This document shows, piece by piece, positions 44,303 to 52,335 of a stretch of 64,000 nt of DNA; the stretch's first letter is position 1; each line of letters opens with the position of its first letter. The DNA comes from Nakamurella aerolata (GTDB taxonomy: Bacteria; Actinomycetota; Actinomycetes; Mycobacteriales; Nakamurellaceae): assembly GCF_013002705.1 (NCBI RefSeq), contig NZ_JABEND010000004.1, forward strand, positions 62,001-126,000, written 5' to 3'. The position numbers and the translations under genes are program-made. A model generated the notes under the pieces. The model ran no database searches. It was not told the DNA's origin and saw nothing but the letters and a program-made list of their open reading frames with translations.

Positions 44303-44399
44303 AGGTCCGCTCTGCTCCGTTGGGACCATGGTGGCCGTCGCTGTGCCGGTCTCGGCCTGGTCCTGACTACGCACCGTGTCGGGCCGCATCGTGTCGGAA

Positions 44400-44479
44400 C
44401 AGCACCGTGTCGCAACAGCACCGTGTCGCAACAGCACCGTGTCGCAACAGCACCGTGTCACGACAGCACCGTGTCGGGG
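44400..44479. repeat. 16-bp tandem repeat, 5 copies
   Basis: cagcaccgtgtcgcaa is repeated at 44400, 44416, 44432, 44448 and 44464; three copies are identical and the last two diverge at their ends. The unit is not a multiple of three and the array is intergenic, between the divergent glycosyltransferase and polymerase genes. Confidence 0.9.
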
Positions 44480-44681
44480 CCGGCCGTTCGGTTGCCGCAC
44501 CCGGGGGCCGGAAGTCCCCATCGCGTGTGCGGAACCGCTGCCCGCACGGCGGCTGCGGTGCAAACTAGCAACACCTGCCGAGGGGGAACCCGCGGCAACG
44601 ACCGGGTGAACCCCCGGCGCCGCCCTCTGTTCCCTGTCGTTCCCGCCCGCCCGTCCCGCTCGCACCGATCGGCTGAAACCC

Positions 44682-46037
44682 ATGAAGACGCTGCTCAGCA
44701 CCCCGCTCGGCCTGTTCCTGGCCTGCGTCGGGCTCGCCGTCGTCATCGGACTGGCCGTGCTGATCCGGCGGGCGCCGCGACCGGCGACGGTGGTCTGGCT
44801 GGCGGTGCTGGTGTTCGTGCCGGTCTGGCTGGGCCCGACCGTCGGGGTGTACCTGTATCCGGCGAGCTGCACCGGCATCCTGCTGCTGATCGCACTGGCG
44901 CCGCGTTGGATCAGCCTGTTCGGCATCGGTGATCTGCTGGTCGCGTTCATGGTGGGGCTGTGTGTCGCCGCCAAGTTCCTCGGCGGGCAGAGCTCGTTCT
45001 CCGCGGTGCTCACCATGCTGTTGCAGTGGATTCTGATGTATCTGCTCGGACGCTCGCTGCCGAGCAGGGTTGGCCTTGACTGGATGTATCGGGCCGTCGC
45101 GATCGTGTTCAGCGCTGCCGCCGCGCTCGGACTCGCCGAGTTCTTCCTCGGCTGGAATCCCTTCGTGCAATGGTCGTCCGGCAACGGCCTTTACCAGGTG
45201 TGGTCGCCGCTGCAGCTGCGCGGTGGCCTGGTCAGGGTTGAGGGCGCGTTCGGCCACTCCATCGCCTTCGGCGCATCGATGGCCCTTGCGGTACCCGTTG
45301 TGCTGCGTGCGGTTCCGTGGCGACTGCGCACCCGGATGCTGCTGACCGGCGTCATCATCGCCAGCACCATCGTCACCTTCTCCCGGGTCGCGATGCTCTG
45401 TGCCGTGCTCGGTCTGCTGTTCTCGGCGCTGTTCGGTCGAGGACGCCTTCCGCTGGCTTTCCGCGCCGGAGTGTTTCCGGTGGTCGGTCTGCTCACTCTT
45501 GCGGTGATGCCGTTCATCAGCAGCGTGTTCAGCGCGGCCGGTTCGGAGGCCACCAACAGTGCTGACTATCGCGGCAGCCTGCTCGGGCTGGTGCCGCACA
45601 TGGCGACCATCGGTTACAGCCCGCTGGCATCACGCAGTGCCGGCGGCGAGCTGTATTTCGGCCAGTTCCAGTCCATCGACAGCCAGCTGATCCTCACCGG
45701 CCTTACCTACGGCTGGCTGCCGCTCATTTTCGCCCTGCTCGGGTTGCTGATCGCCGTTGCCGCGATGCTGTGCAGGGTGGCGACGGCGCCGACCATCGCG
45801 CTGGTCGCGCAGATCCCGGCGCTGGCGACGGTTGCGCTGATCACTCAGTACGCCTCGGTGCTGTGGCTTTTCGTCGGTCTTGCCGTGTACAGCCAGATCG
45901 CCGAGCGCGGACAACCCGAGCGGACCGACAACGCCGCGTCGCGGCGCGAGTCTGTCGCTGCGACGAGCAGTCGACGCCTGCGTCGTCCCCGATCGGGTGT
46001 CGAAATGTCCGGACAACACCAAACCGCACCAGCTTGA
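44682..46037 (+). CDS. O-antigen/EPS polymerase, Wzy-like membrane protein
   Basis: The 451-residue protein has about 11 membrane segments and a periplasmic-type loop around VRVEGAFGHSIAFGASMALA, the conserved area of the O-antigen ligase/polymerase family. RVAMLCAVLGLLFSALFGRG and a late GELYFGQFQSIDSQLI loop also fit. It should polymerise the flipped repeat units at the outer face of the membrane. The ATG at 44682 lacks a strong ribosome binding site (AAACCC precedes it). The C-terminus is cytoplasmic, basic and probably disordered. Confidence 0.78.
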   Translation: MKTLLSTPLGLFLACVGLAVVIGLAVLIRRAPRPATVVWLAVLVFVPVWLGPTVGVYLYPASCTGILLLIALAPRWISLFGIGDLLVAFMVGLCVAAKFLGGQSSFSAVLTMLLQWILMYLLGRSLPSRVGLDWMYRAVAIVFSAAAALGLAEFFLGWNPFVQWSSGNGLYQVWSPLQLRGGLVRVEGAFGHSIAFGASMALAVPVVLRAVPWRLRTRMLLTGVIIASTIVTFSRVAMLCAVLGLLFSALFGRGRLPLAFRAGVFPVVGLLTLAVMPFISSVFSAAGSEATNSADYRGSLLGLVPHMATIGYSPLASRSAGGELYFGQFQSIDSQLILTGLTYGWLPLIFALLGLLIAVAAMLCRVATAPTIALVAQIPALATVALITQYASVLWLFVGLAVYSQIAERGQPERTDNAASRRESVAATSSRRLRRPRSGVEMSGQHQTAPA

Positions 46038-46067
46038 CATTACTGACAGCAATGACTCCGATAGGCT
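46034..46067 (+). promoter_or_regulatory. Possible promoter upstream of the autokinase gene
   Basis: TTGACA (46034-46039) overlaps the polymerase stop codon. The best -10-like hexamer, TAGGCT (46062-46067), is 22 bp away, longer than usual, so this is weak. The stretch is AT-rich for the window. Confidence 0.3.
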
Positions 46068-46130
46068 GCTGGTCCGAATGGACTACTCTCGGCGTCCAGA
46101 TCAACTAACCGAAGAGGAGCTCCCGGGTCG

Positions 46131-48245
46131 ATGCGTGGTCTGGAGTATCTGGCGATTCTGCGGAAGCGATGGCTGTACGTCGTCGTCCCGGTGATCGTCG
46201 GGCTAGCGGTGGCGGTCGGCCTTTCTTATACGGCGACGCCGACGTACAACGCCAAGGCGAGCGTCTACTTCTCGCTGCCCTCGGCGACGTCGGCGAACGA
46301 TCTGTTCCAGGGCAGCAACTACACGCAGAAGCAACTCGCTTCCTTCGCCGGCCTGGCCACCACTCCGGTGGTGCTCGGTCCGGTGATCGACAAGCTGCAC
46401 CTTGAGACAACGCCAGGTGCCTTGGCCGGCTCGGTCAGCGCCATCTCCTCCAGCGACACGGTGATCGTGCAGATCCAGGCAAGCAACACCTCACCCACCA
46501 CCGCGGCCGACGTGGCCAACGCAGTAGCCGACCAGCTCGGCGTCGTGGTGCGCGGCCTCTCGCCCAAGAGCGAGCAGGGTCGGCCGCAGATCGAGGTGCA
46601 GACCGTCACCCCCGCCGTGCCGCCGACGGCACCGAGCACACCCCGCACCAAGATCAATCTGGTCGCCGGCGGGGTGGGCGGCCTGTTCATCGGCCTGTTG
46701 CTCGCCTTCGCCAGGGAGCGGCTGGACAATCGCGTGCGTACCGCGGACGATCTGCCCTCCGGAAGCGCCCTCGGCACCATCAGATTCGACAAGGCGGCGC
46801 GCAAGCAGGCGATGCTGGTCGGCGAGGCCGCGCATTCCGAGCGCGGCGAGGCATTCCGCCAGCTCCGCACCAACCTGAGATTCGTGCGGATCGACGAGCC
46901 GGTCCAGGTGCTGGTGGTGACCTCGTCGCTGCCGGGGGAAGGCAAGTCGGTGACGGCCGCCAACCTGGCCGCGATGTTCGCCGAGGCCGGCCGGTCCACC
47001 CTGCTGATCGAGGCCGATCTGCGGCGACCGCGGGTGGCCGAGTACCTCGGACTCGACCGCTCGGTGGGTCTGACCGACGTGCTGACCGGTAACGCCGGTC
47101 TCGACGAGGTGACGCAGGCCTGGGGGCCGTCCGAGCTGAGGGTGCTGGCGAGCGGTCCGTTGCCGCCGAATCCCTCCGAACTGGTCGGTAGCCACGCGAT
47201 GGCCGAGCTGATGCAGAACCTGCGGTCCGAGTTCGACATGGTGATCATCGACAGCCCGCCGCTGCTGCCGGTGACGGACGCGGCCGAGATGGCCGCGGTG
47301 GCCGACGGTGCGCTCGTGGTGGTCCGCAGTGGGCGGACCACTCATCCGCAGGTCGACTCGACCGTGGAATCGCTGCGCGCGGTGGACGCGCGGTTGCTCG
47401 GCTTCGTGCTGAACTTCGCGCCGGTCACCAGGGAGAGCCGGCGGTACGCGCAGTACGACTCGGACGTCTCGCACTACCCGCCGACCGGCAAGCACAGCAA
47501 GCCGCGCCCGTCGAAGGCGCTGAAGTCCGAACCTGCCAAGGCCGACCAGCCCAAGCCCGACCCGGCCAAGCCCGACCCGGTGACGCCCGACTCGATGGAG
47601 GCCGTAACGGCTGATCGGGCCACTGCCGGAACGACCGATCTGGCCACTGCCGCGGCGACCGATCGGGCTACGGATGCCGGGACGACGGATCCATCCGCTG
47701 CCGCCGGGACGACGCAACCGGTCGCTGCGACCCGGGCGCGGGTCGAGCCCGGGGCGACTCGGGCCCGCATCGAGTCCGACGCGAACCAGGCGCGCGTCGA
47801 GCCCGAGTCAACTCGGCCCAGCGCCGAACCCGAGGCAACCCAATCAGCAGCACCGGCCGCCCCCGTTGCTCCAGCCGACACCGCATCAGCGCCGGCGCCG
47901 CCGGCCTCCGGATCGGCTGGCTTCTCGCTGGTGCCGCGGCCCGACACCGCCAGCCACGCCGATGCCGCCGAGTTCGCTGCGCCCGGCAACGCCCGTGTGC
48001 CGCACTCCGGTGTCGGCGCCGGCGTCGAGCCAGGTGCTCCGCACGATCTCGAGCACGATCTCGAGCCAGCCGGACCAGACGTCAGCAGCGCACCGACCAA
48101 CAGTGAACCGAACGGTCGAGAACCGATCAACGGCGCGGAGCCCGGGGCCGACGCCGCCGGGGCCTCCGATCGACCGGCCGGCGAACACGAACCGATCGGG
48201 TACGAGCCGCCCACTCCGCCGGTGAGTCCGGTCGGTCGGTCCTGA
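46131..48245 (+). CDS. Chain-length determinant fused to tyrosine autokinase (Wzz/BY-kinase)
   Basis: In this 704-residue protein residues 1-195 are a Wzz-type domain with membrane segments near 14-33 and 176-195. The kinase follows from about 230: Walker A SSLPGEGKSVTAANLA, Walker A' LLIEADLRRPR, and Walker B VIIDSPPLLPV. A tyrosine cluster after the kinase core, RRYAQYDSDVSHYPPTG, is the likely autophosphorylation site. The last 235 residues are disordered and repetitive, rich in Ala, Pro, Thr, Asp and Glu, with a 9-residue repeat (47727-47834). It controls EPS chain length together with the phosphatase gene that converges on it 22 bp away. The ATG at 46131 has AGAGGAG 11 nt upstream. Confidence 0.88.
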   Translation: MRGLEYLAILRKRWLYVVVPVIVGLAVAVGLSYTATPTYNAKASVYFSLPSATSANDLFQGSNYTQKQLASFAGLATTPVVLGPVIDKLHLETTPGALAGSVSAISSSDTVIVQIQASNTSPTTAADVANAVADQLGVVVRGLSPKSEQGRPQIEVQTVTPAVPPTAPSTPRTKINLVAGGVGGLFIGLLLAFARERLDNRVRTADDLPSGSALGTIRFDKAARKQAMLVGEAAHSERGEAFRQLRTNLRFVRIDEPVQVLVVTSSLPGEGKSVTAANLAAMFAEAGRSTLLIEADLRRPRVAEYLGLDRSVGLTDVLTGNAGLDEVTQAWGPSELRVLASGPLPPNPSELVGSHAMAELMQNLRSEFDMVIIDSPPLLPVTDAAEMAAVADGALVVVRSGRTTHPQVDSTVESLRAVDARLLGFVLNFAPVTRESRRYAQYDSDVSHYPPTGKHSKPRPSKALKSEPAKADQPKPDPAKPDPVTPDSMEAVTADRATAGTTDLATAAATDRATDAGTTDPSAAAGTTQPVAATRARVEPGATRARIESDANQARVEPESTRPSAEPEATQSAAPAAPVAPADTASAPAPPASGSAGFSLVPRPDTASHADAAEFAAPGNARVPHSGVGAGVEPGAPHDLEHDLEPAGPDVSSAPTNSEPNGREPINGAEPGADAAGASDRPAGEHEPIGYEPPTPPVSPVGRS
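47727..47834 (+). repeat. 27-bp in-frame tandem repeat, 4 copies
   Basis: Units at 47727, 47754, 47781 and 47808 encode ATRARVEPG-type nonapeptides in the autokinase tail. Each keeps the kinase frame. Confidence 0.8.
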
Positions 48246-48267
48246 CCCTGGGCCGCAGCGCCGCTGC

Positions 48268-48939
48268 TCAGTCGGTTCGGTTGCGCCGCAACCGGTTCCA
48301 CAGGCTCGGCCGACGGCGCTCGGCAGCGGGTTCGGTAGCGGCTTCGGGCGCGGGTCGGCCGACCAGCGCCGCCACCGTCCGGTCGATCCGGTTGACTGCC
48401 CGCGCGATCGCCCTGCGCCCGTGCCCGACCGGATCAGCAATGTCGTCGTCGGCGGGGTCGAGCGGTTCGTTCAGGCCGCGCTGCGACAGCGCGGCAGTGA
48501 TCAGCTCGCTGCCGTCCGGCGGTTGCGATCCGGCCTCGCGTGGGCCGGCCTGTCCTGCGGTCAGCCGCTCGAACTGCACCATGGTGAAGGTCTTGGCGTG
48601 GGCCGACGGGTCCAGCGCCAGCACCGCGGCGCGTTGCCCGCGCTCGGCGGTCAGGATCAGGTCTGCCTCGGCCACCATCTCGGCGTCCAGCGGCTCCGAC
48701 CGGAACGCACCGGCGTCGATACCGCGCTCACTCAGCAGCTCGCCGAGCTCCGCGACCACCGGTTGGCCGTCGATCGCCCCCACTCCGGCCGATCGCACTG
48801 TCCACCCGATCGGCGCGGGCGTGCGCCGCAGCGCATCGATCAGCAGCAACTCCGCCGCGGCCGACCGGCAGCGGTTGGCATGGCAGATATAGAGGACGGA
48901 GAACCCGGCGGGCGGTTGCCCGGAGTCGTTGGGTGGCAT
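48268..48939 (-). CDS. Low-molecular-weight protein tyrosine phosphatase
   Basis: The 223-residue protein has the P-loop CHANRCRS with the nucleophile Cys19 and Arg25, just after VLYI, and the general-acid DP in DDDIADPVG near residue 168. It should dephosphorylate the neighbouring autokinase, as Wzb does for Wzc. The C-terminus extends about 40 residues beyond the usual fold and is basic. AGGAGA precedes the ATG at 48939. The gene converges on the kinase gene. Confidence 0.88.
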   Translation of the reverse strand: MPPNDSGQPPAGFSVLYICHANRCRSAAAELLLIDALRRTPAPIGWTVRSAGVGAIDGQPVVAELGELLSERGIDAGAFRSEPLDAEMVAEADLILTAERGQRAAVLALDPSAHAKTFTMVQFERLTAGQAGPREAGSQPPDGSELITAALSQRGLNEPLDPADDDIADPVGHGRRAIARAVNRIDRTVAALVGRPAPEAATEPAAERRRPSLWNRLRRNRTD

Positions 48940-49044
48940 GCGGTCTCCTAGCTCGGGCCACTGTGGTGCAGCTCATTGTTCCCGCGCCCGCCCTTGTTGT
49001 TCGCACCCCGTTCCGTGCCCCGAGGGTCACGCGCAGCCTTCCAG

Positions 49045-49064
49045 GCGACAACACATGTTGTCGC
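49045..49064. promoter_or_regulatory. Perfect 20-bp palindromic operator candidate
   Basis: GCGACAACACATGTTGTCGC consists of two 9-bp arms with a CA centre. It lies 106 bp upstream of the phosphatase ATG and 384 bp upstream of the cytidylyltransferase. Confidence 0.55.
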
Positions 49065-49214
49065 TATGACGAATCGGTCGCTGTAACGGCGCCGGATGAC
49101 GGCCCGTTCAGCTTCCGTTCGGCCGGCGTTCAGATTCGCTCTGCCGGGTGACCCGCGACCTGCCCTGGTGAATAGGCAACGTATCGAAGCCTGCGGATAC
49201 GAACAGTGAGCAAA

Positions 49215-49232
49215 TGTCACCCGAAAGTGACA
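49215..49232. promoter_or_regulatory. TGTCAC-N6-GTGACA inverted repeat
   Basis: An 18-bp dyad with 6-bp arms, similar in shape to Crp/GlxR-type sites but not matching the TGTGA-N6-TCACA consensus. Possible regulator site for the cytidylyltransferase operon. Confidence 0.4.
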
Positions 49233-49447
49233 AGCCGTTCCGAATGGCGAAACGATGTGGTCGCTCTGTCGCCGCAACGGTGGATGACTGCACAGAGTAA
49301 CGACAAAGAGCCTTGCGATGCTCCATACGTGCGTTAGGGTTGCCACGTCCCCAACGCAATTACTGGGTGTTATGTGAAGTCGGGTGGTTGTCACTCGGTC
49401 GGACCTCAACGTGTTCGCTTAAGTCAGCTCGGGAGGATCAGCGTCAC

Positions 49448-49909
49448 ATGAGGATCGGCTACGCACCGGGTGTCTACGACATGTTCCACGTGGGTCATCT
49501 GAACATCGTTCGTCACGCAAAGTCATTGTGCGATCACCTGATCGCGGGTGCGGTCTCCGACGAAATGGCGCTGCTGGCCAAGGGTCGCGCACCGGTGGTG
49601 CCGCTGGCCGAGCGCCTGGAGATTCTGAGCTCCATCCGTTACATCGACCAGGTGCACGCCGAGACGGTCCCCAGCAAGCTGGACACCTGGCGCGAGCTGC
49701 AGTTCGACGTCATCTTCAAGGGCGACGACTGGCGCGGCACCGAGAAGGGCCGCCAGCTCGAGCGCGACTTCGCCGCGGTCGGCGTCGAGGTCGTCTACTT
49801 CCCCTACACCGCACACACGTCGAGCACCTTGCTGCGCCGGGTGCTCACCAAGCTGGACACCGGCCGCCCTGACGACCACGGCTTCGACGCCGAGAAGGCC
49901 ATCTCATGA
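49448..49909 (+). CDS. Glycerol-3-phosphate cytidylyltransferase-like (TagD family)
   Basis: The 153-residue nucleotidyltransferase has the family motif GVYDMFHVGHLNIVRHAK with HxGH, FKGDDWRGTEKG, and a C-terminal SST segment (TAHTSSTLLRR) in place of RTEGISTT. It should form a CDP-activated alcohol, most likely CDP-glycerol, from CTP and the phosphorylated alcohol. Its stop overlaps the next ATG (ATGA). GGGAGG lies 11 nt before the ATG. It forms a pathway with the CDP-alcohol phosphotransferase two genes downstream. Which polyol is used is inferred. Confidence 0.83.
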   Translation: MRIGYAPGVYDMFHVGHLNIVRHAKSLCDHLIAGAVSDEMALLAKGRAPVVPLAERLEILSSIRYIDQVHAETVPSKLDTWRELQFDVIFKGDDWRGTEKGRQLERDFAAVGVEVVYFPYTAHTSSTLLRRVLTKLDTGRPDDHGFDAEKAIS

Positions 49910-51483
49910 CGGCCCCGGAGATCGGGCGTCCCGTCGTCCAGCGCGCCGCCGCCCGCAAGCGGTTGGCGGGAATCGGCGGTGCGGCAGTCGAGCGTCCACC
50001 GGCCCCCAACGTCAGCGCAGCGCAGAGCAGCGCAGGCTGGGCCCGCAGCTACGCGCGTCGACTGATGATCACCGACACGCTGGTGCTGCTGATGTCAGGG
50101 CTGGCTGTGCACCTGGTGCGCTGGGGCGACGTCGATGCGGCGGTCAGGCTGAGTGGCCAGGCCGGGGTCTGGCCGGTGCTGGGTCTGACGCTGCTGATCG
50201 TCGCGGCCTGGCTGACCGCGCTCGCCGCCGCTGGCACCCGCCGCCCGCCGGTGGTCGGCTTCGGAGCCACCGAGTACAAGCGGGTGGCGCGGGCCACCCT
50301 TGCGGTGTTCGGCGGGCTGGCGATCCTGTCGTACCTGCTCGGCCTGCGGCTGCCGCGCAGCTATCTGGTGCTGATGCTGCCGATCGGGCTGCTGGCAGTG
50401 CTGGCGTCGCGCTACCTGTGGCGCCGGTGGCTGCACAAGCGCCGCGACTTCGGGCACTACCAGTCGCGGGTGGTTGCCGTCGGCAGCACCGCGACCGTCG
50501 CCGACCTGGTGCACGATCTGCAGCGGTCGCCGCGGGCCGGCTTCCGGGTGGTCGCCGTCTGCCTCACCGATCCGGAGCGGGGCGCTGACAACCTGGCGCT
50601 GGCCGGTCTGCCGATCATGGGTGGCGTCGGCGATGTTGCCGCCGCGGTGCGCAGCTGCGGCGCCGACACCGTTGCTGTCACCGCCACCGACGAGGTCGGT
50701 CCGGCGGCGGTGCGCAACCTTTCCTGGCAGTTGGAAGACATCGACGACGTCGACTGCTCGCTGGTGCTGGCCCCGGCACTGACCGACATTGCCGGCCCGC
50801 GGGTGCACACCCAACCGGTGAACGGGCTGCCGCTGATCCACGTCGACCGGCCCACCTACCGTGGGGCGAATCGGTTGCTCAAGAAGACCTTTGACGTGGT
50901 CGGTGCGTCGGTGTTGCTGGTGCTGCTGTCGCCGCCACTGCTGGTGATCGCGGCCGTGGTGAAGCTGACCAGCCGCGGTCCGGTGTTCTTCCGGCAGCCG
51001 AGGGTCGGGCTCAATGGCGGCACCTTCGGAATGATCAAATTCCGATCGATGGTGACCAACGCCGAGGAGTTGCTGCCCGAGCTGCAACGCCGCCGGGACG
51101 AGGCCGCAGCGGCCGCCGGCAACTCGGTGATGTTCAAGCTGGTCGACGACCCGCGGATCACCAAGGCCGGCAAGTGGCTGCGCCGGTTCTCGCTGGACGA
51201 GCTGCCGCAGCTGCTCAACGTTCTCGGCGGCAGCATGAGCCTGGTCGGTCCGCGGCCGCCGCTGCCCGAGGAGGTAGCCAAGTACGAGAACCACGTGCAC
51301 CGGAGGCTGCTGGTCAAGCCGGGCATGACGGGCCTGTGGCAGGTGTCGGGGCGGTCGAGGCTGAGCTGGGAAGAGACCGTGCGGCTCGACTCGTACTACG
51401 TCGAGAACTGGTCGATGACAGGCGATCTGCAGATCCTGTGGAAGACCGCAAGGGCCGTCGTCGGCCGCGACGGCGCGTACTGA
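49906..51483 (+). CDS. Initiating polyprenyl glycosylphosphotransferase (WbaP/WcaJ-like)
   Basis: In this 525-residue protein, four to five membrane segments and a Rossmann-like domain occupy residues 45-310. The C-terminal catalytic domain starts LLKKTFDVVGASVLLVLL, then RGPVFFRQPRVG, MIKFRSMV, LRRFSLDELPQLLNVLGG (catalytic Asp-Glu) and SLVGPRPPLP. It transfers a sugar 1-phosphate from a UDP-sugar to undecaprenyl phosphate, the first committed step of EPS repeat synthesis. It is translationally coupled to the cytidylyltransferase by ATGA overlap. Confidence 0.92.
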   Translation: MTAPEIGRPVVQRAAARKRLAGIGGAAVERPPAPNVSAAQSSAGWARSYARRLMITDTLVLLMSGLAVHLVRWGDVDAAVRLSGQAGVWPVLGLTLLIVAAWLTALAAAGTRRPPVVGFGATEYKRVARATLAVFGGLAILSYLLGLRLPRSYLVLMLPIGLLAVLASRYLWRRWLHKRRDFGHYQSRVVAVGSTATVADLVHDLQRSPRAGFRVVAVCLTDPERGADNLALAGLPIMGGVGDVAAAVRSCGADTVAVTATDEVGPAAVRNLSWQLEDIDDVDCSLVLAPALTDIAGPRVHTQPVNGLPLIHVDRPTYRGANRLLKKTFDVVGASVLLVLLSPPLLVIAAVVKLTSRGPVFFRQPRVGLNGGTFGMIKFRSMVTNAEELLPELQRRRDEAAAAAGNSVMFKLVDDPRITKAGKWLRRFSLDELPQLLNVLGGSMSLVGPRPPLPEEVAKYENHVHRRLLVKPGMTGLWQVSGRSRLSWEETVRLDSYYVENWSMTGDLQILWKTARAVVGRDGAY

Positions 51484-51576
51484 GACGGACCAGGGCGGGT
51501 ACCAAAGAGTCGGCGTCCGGCTGCCCGCCGTTGTGGCGGCATTCGGAGCGGGTCGGTAGGGGCAACAATCATCACC

Positions 51577-52335
51577 ATGCACACAGCACAAGGGCGCGTC
51601 GAACCGACGCGGCTGAGTTACACCGACGCGGTGCGCTCGCTGGCCGCCGCGCAGAAGTCAGGGAGCGGCGCGCCGCCGTACTCGCGGTGGATCAACCGCC
51701 CGCTGGGTCGCCGGCTGGCCGCGCTCGCTTACCGGGTGGGGCTGTCGCCGAACCAGGTGACGCTGCTGTCCGGCGGCTGCTCGCTGGCGGCCATCCTCGG
51801 CATCGCGCTGGTCCGGCCGCAGGCGTGGCTCGGGCTCGTCGTCGGCGCGCTGCTGGTGCTCGGCTATGCGCTCGACTCCGCCGACGGACAGCTCGCCAGG
51901 CTGACCGGCGGCGGCAGCCTGGCCGGCGAGTGGCTCGACCACATGGTCGACACCGTGAAGGTCTGCCTGCTGCACTCGGCGGTGCTGATCTCGCTGTACC
52001 GCTTCGGCTCCGCAGACCGGCCGTGGCTGCTGGTGCCGCTGGGCTACCTGCTGGTCTCGGTGGTGTTCTTCGTGTCGTTCCTGTTGATCGGCAAGCTCCG
52101 GCTGGAAGCAGCGACGGGTAGCGAGCGCCGCTCGTCCGGCCGTGGCCTGCTCCAGACCGTCGTCGCGCTGCCCACCGACTACGGGGTGCTGTGTCTGATC
52201 TTCTTCGCGTTCGGGTGGCCGACGCTGTTCCTGGTGCTGTACACGGCCCTGTTCGCCGCGCACACGCTGGTGCTCAGCGGTGCCATGGCGCGCTGGTGGA
52301 AAGAACTCACCGGGCTCACCAGGGCGCCCCGGTGA
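51577..52335 (+). CDS. CDP-alcohol phosphotransferase
   Basis: The 252-residue membrane enzyme carries the full family signature DSADGQLARLTGGGSLAGEW followed by LDHMVDTVK (D-x2-DG-x2-AR-x8-G-x3-D-x3-D). It moves a phospho-alcohol from a CDP-alcohol, releasing CMP. With the TagD-like gene nearby, transfer of glycerol phosphate (or a related polyol phosphate) to a lipid or sugar acceptor is the natural reading. Its stop overlaps the next gene's GTG (GTGA). Confidence 0.87.
   Translation: MHTAQGRVEPTRLSYTDAVRSLAAAQKSGSGAPPYSRWINRPLGRRLAALAYRVGLSPNQVTLLSGGCSLAAILGIALVRPQAWLGLVVGALLVLGYALDSADGQLARLTGGGSLAGEWLDHMVDTVKVCLLHSAVLISLYRFGSADRPWLLVPLGYLLVSVVFFVSFLLIGKLRLEAATGSERRSSGRGLLQTVVALPTDYGVLCLIFFAFGWPTLFLVLYTALFAAHTLVLSGAMARWWKELTGLTRAPR

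Larger units (their letters stand above)
44290..44681. other. Divergent intergenic region in the EPS locus
   Basis: This 392-bp gap holds a -10 element for the minus-strand glycosyltransferase gene and a 16-bp tandem repeat array (44400-44479). No clear promoter is seen for the plus-strand polymerase gene. No coding sequence is supported. Confidence 0.6.
48940..49447. other. Divergent regulatory region in the EPS locus
   Basis: This 508-bp gap between the phosphatase and cytidylyltransferase genes is more AT-rich than its surroundings. It contains a perfect 20-bp palindrome (49045-49064), a TGTCAC/GTGACA inverted repeat (49215-49232) and an imperfect inverted repeat GCGTTAGGG/CCCCAACGC (about 49331-49357). 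No gene is supported; a promoter for the plus-strand operon is expected but not confidently placed. Confidence 0.6.

Noticed and set aside
44400-44479. Possible CRISPR array
   Set aside because: The 16-bp units are directly abutting with no spacers and no cas genes are present; it is a simple tandem repeat.
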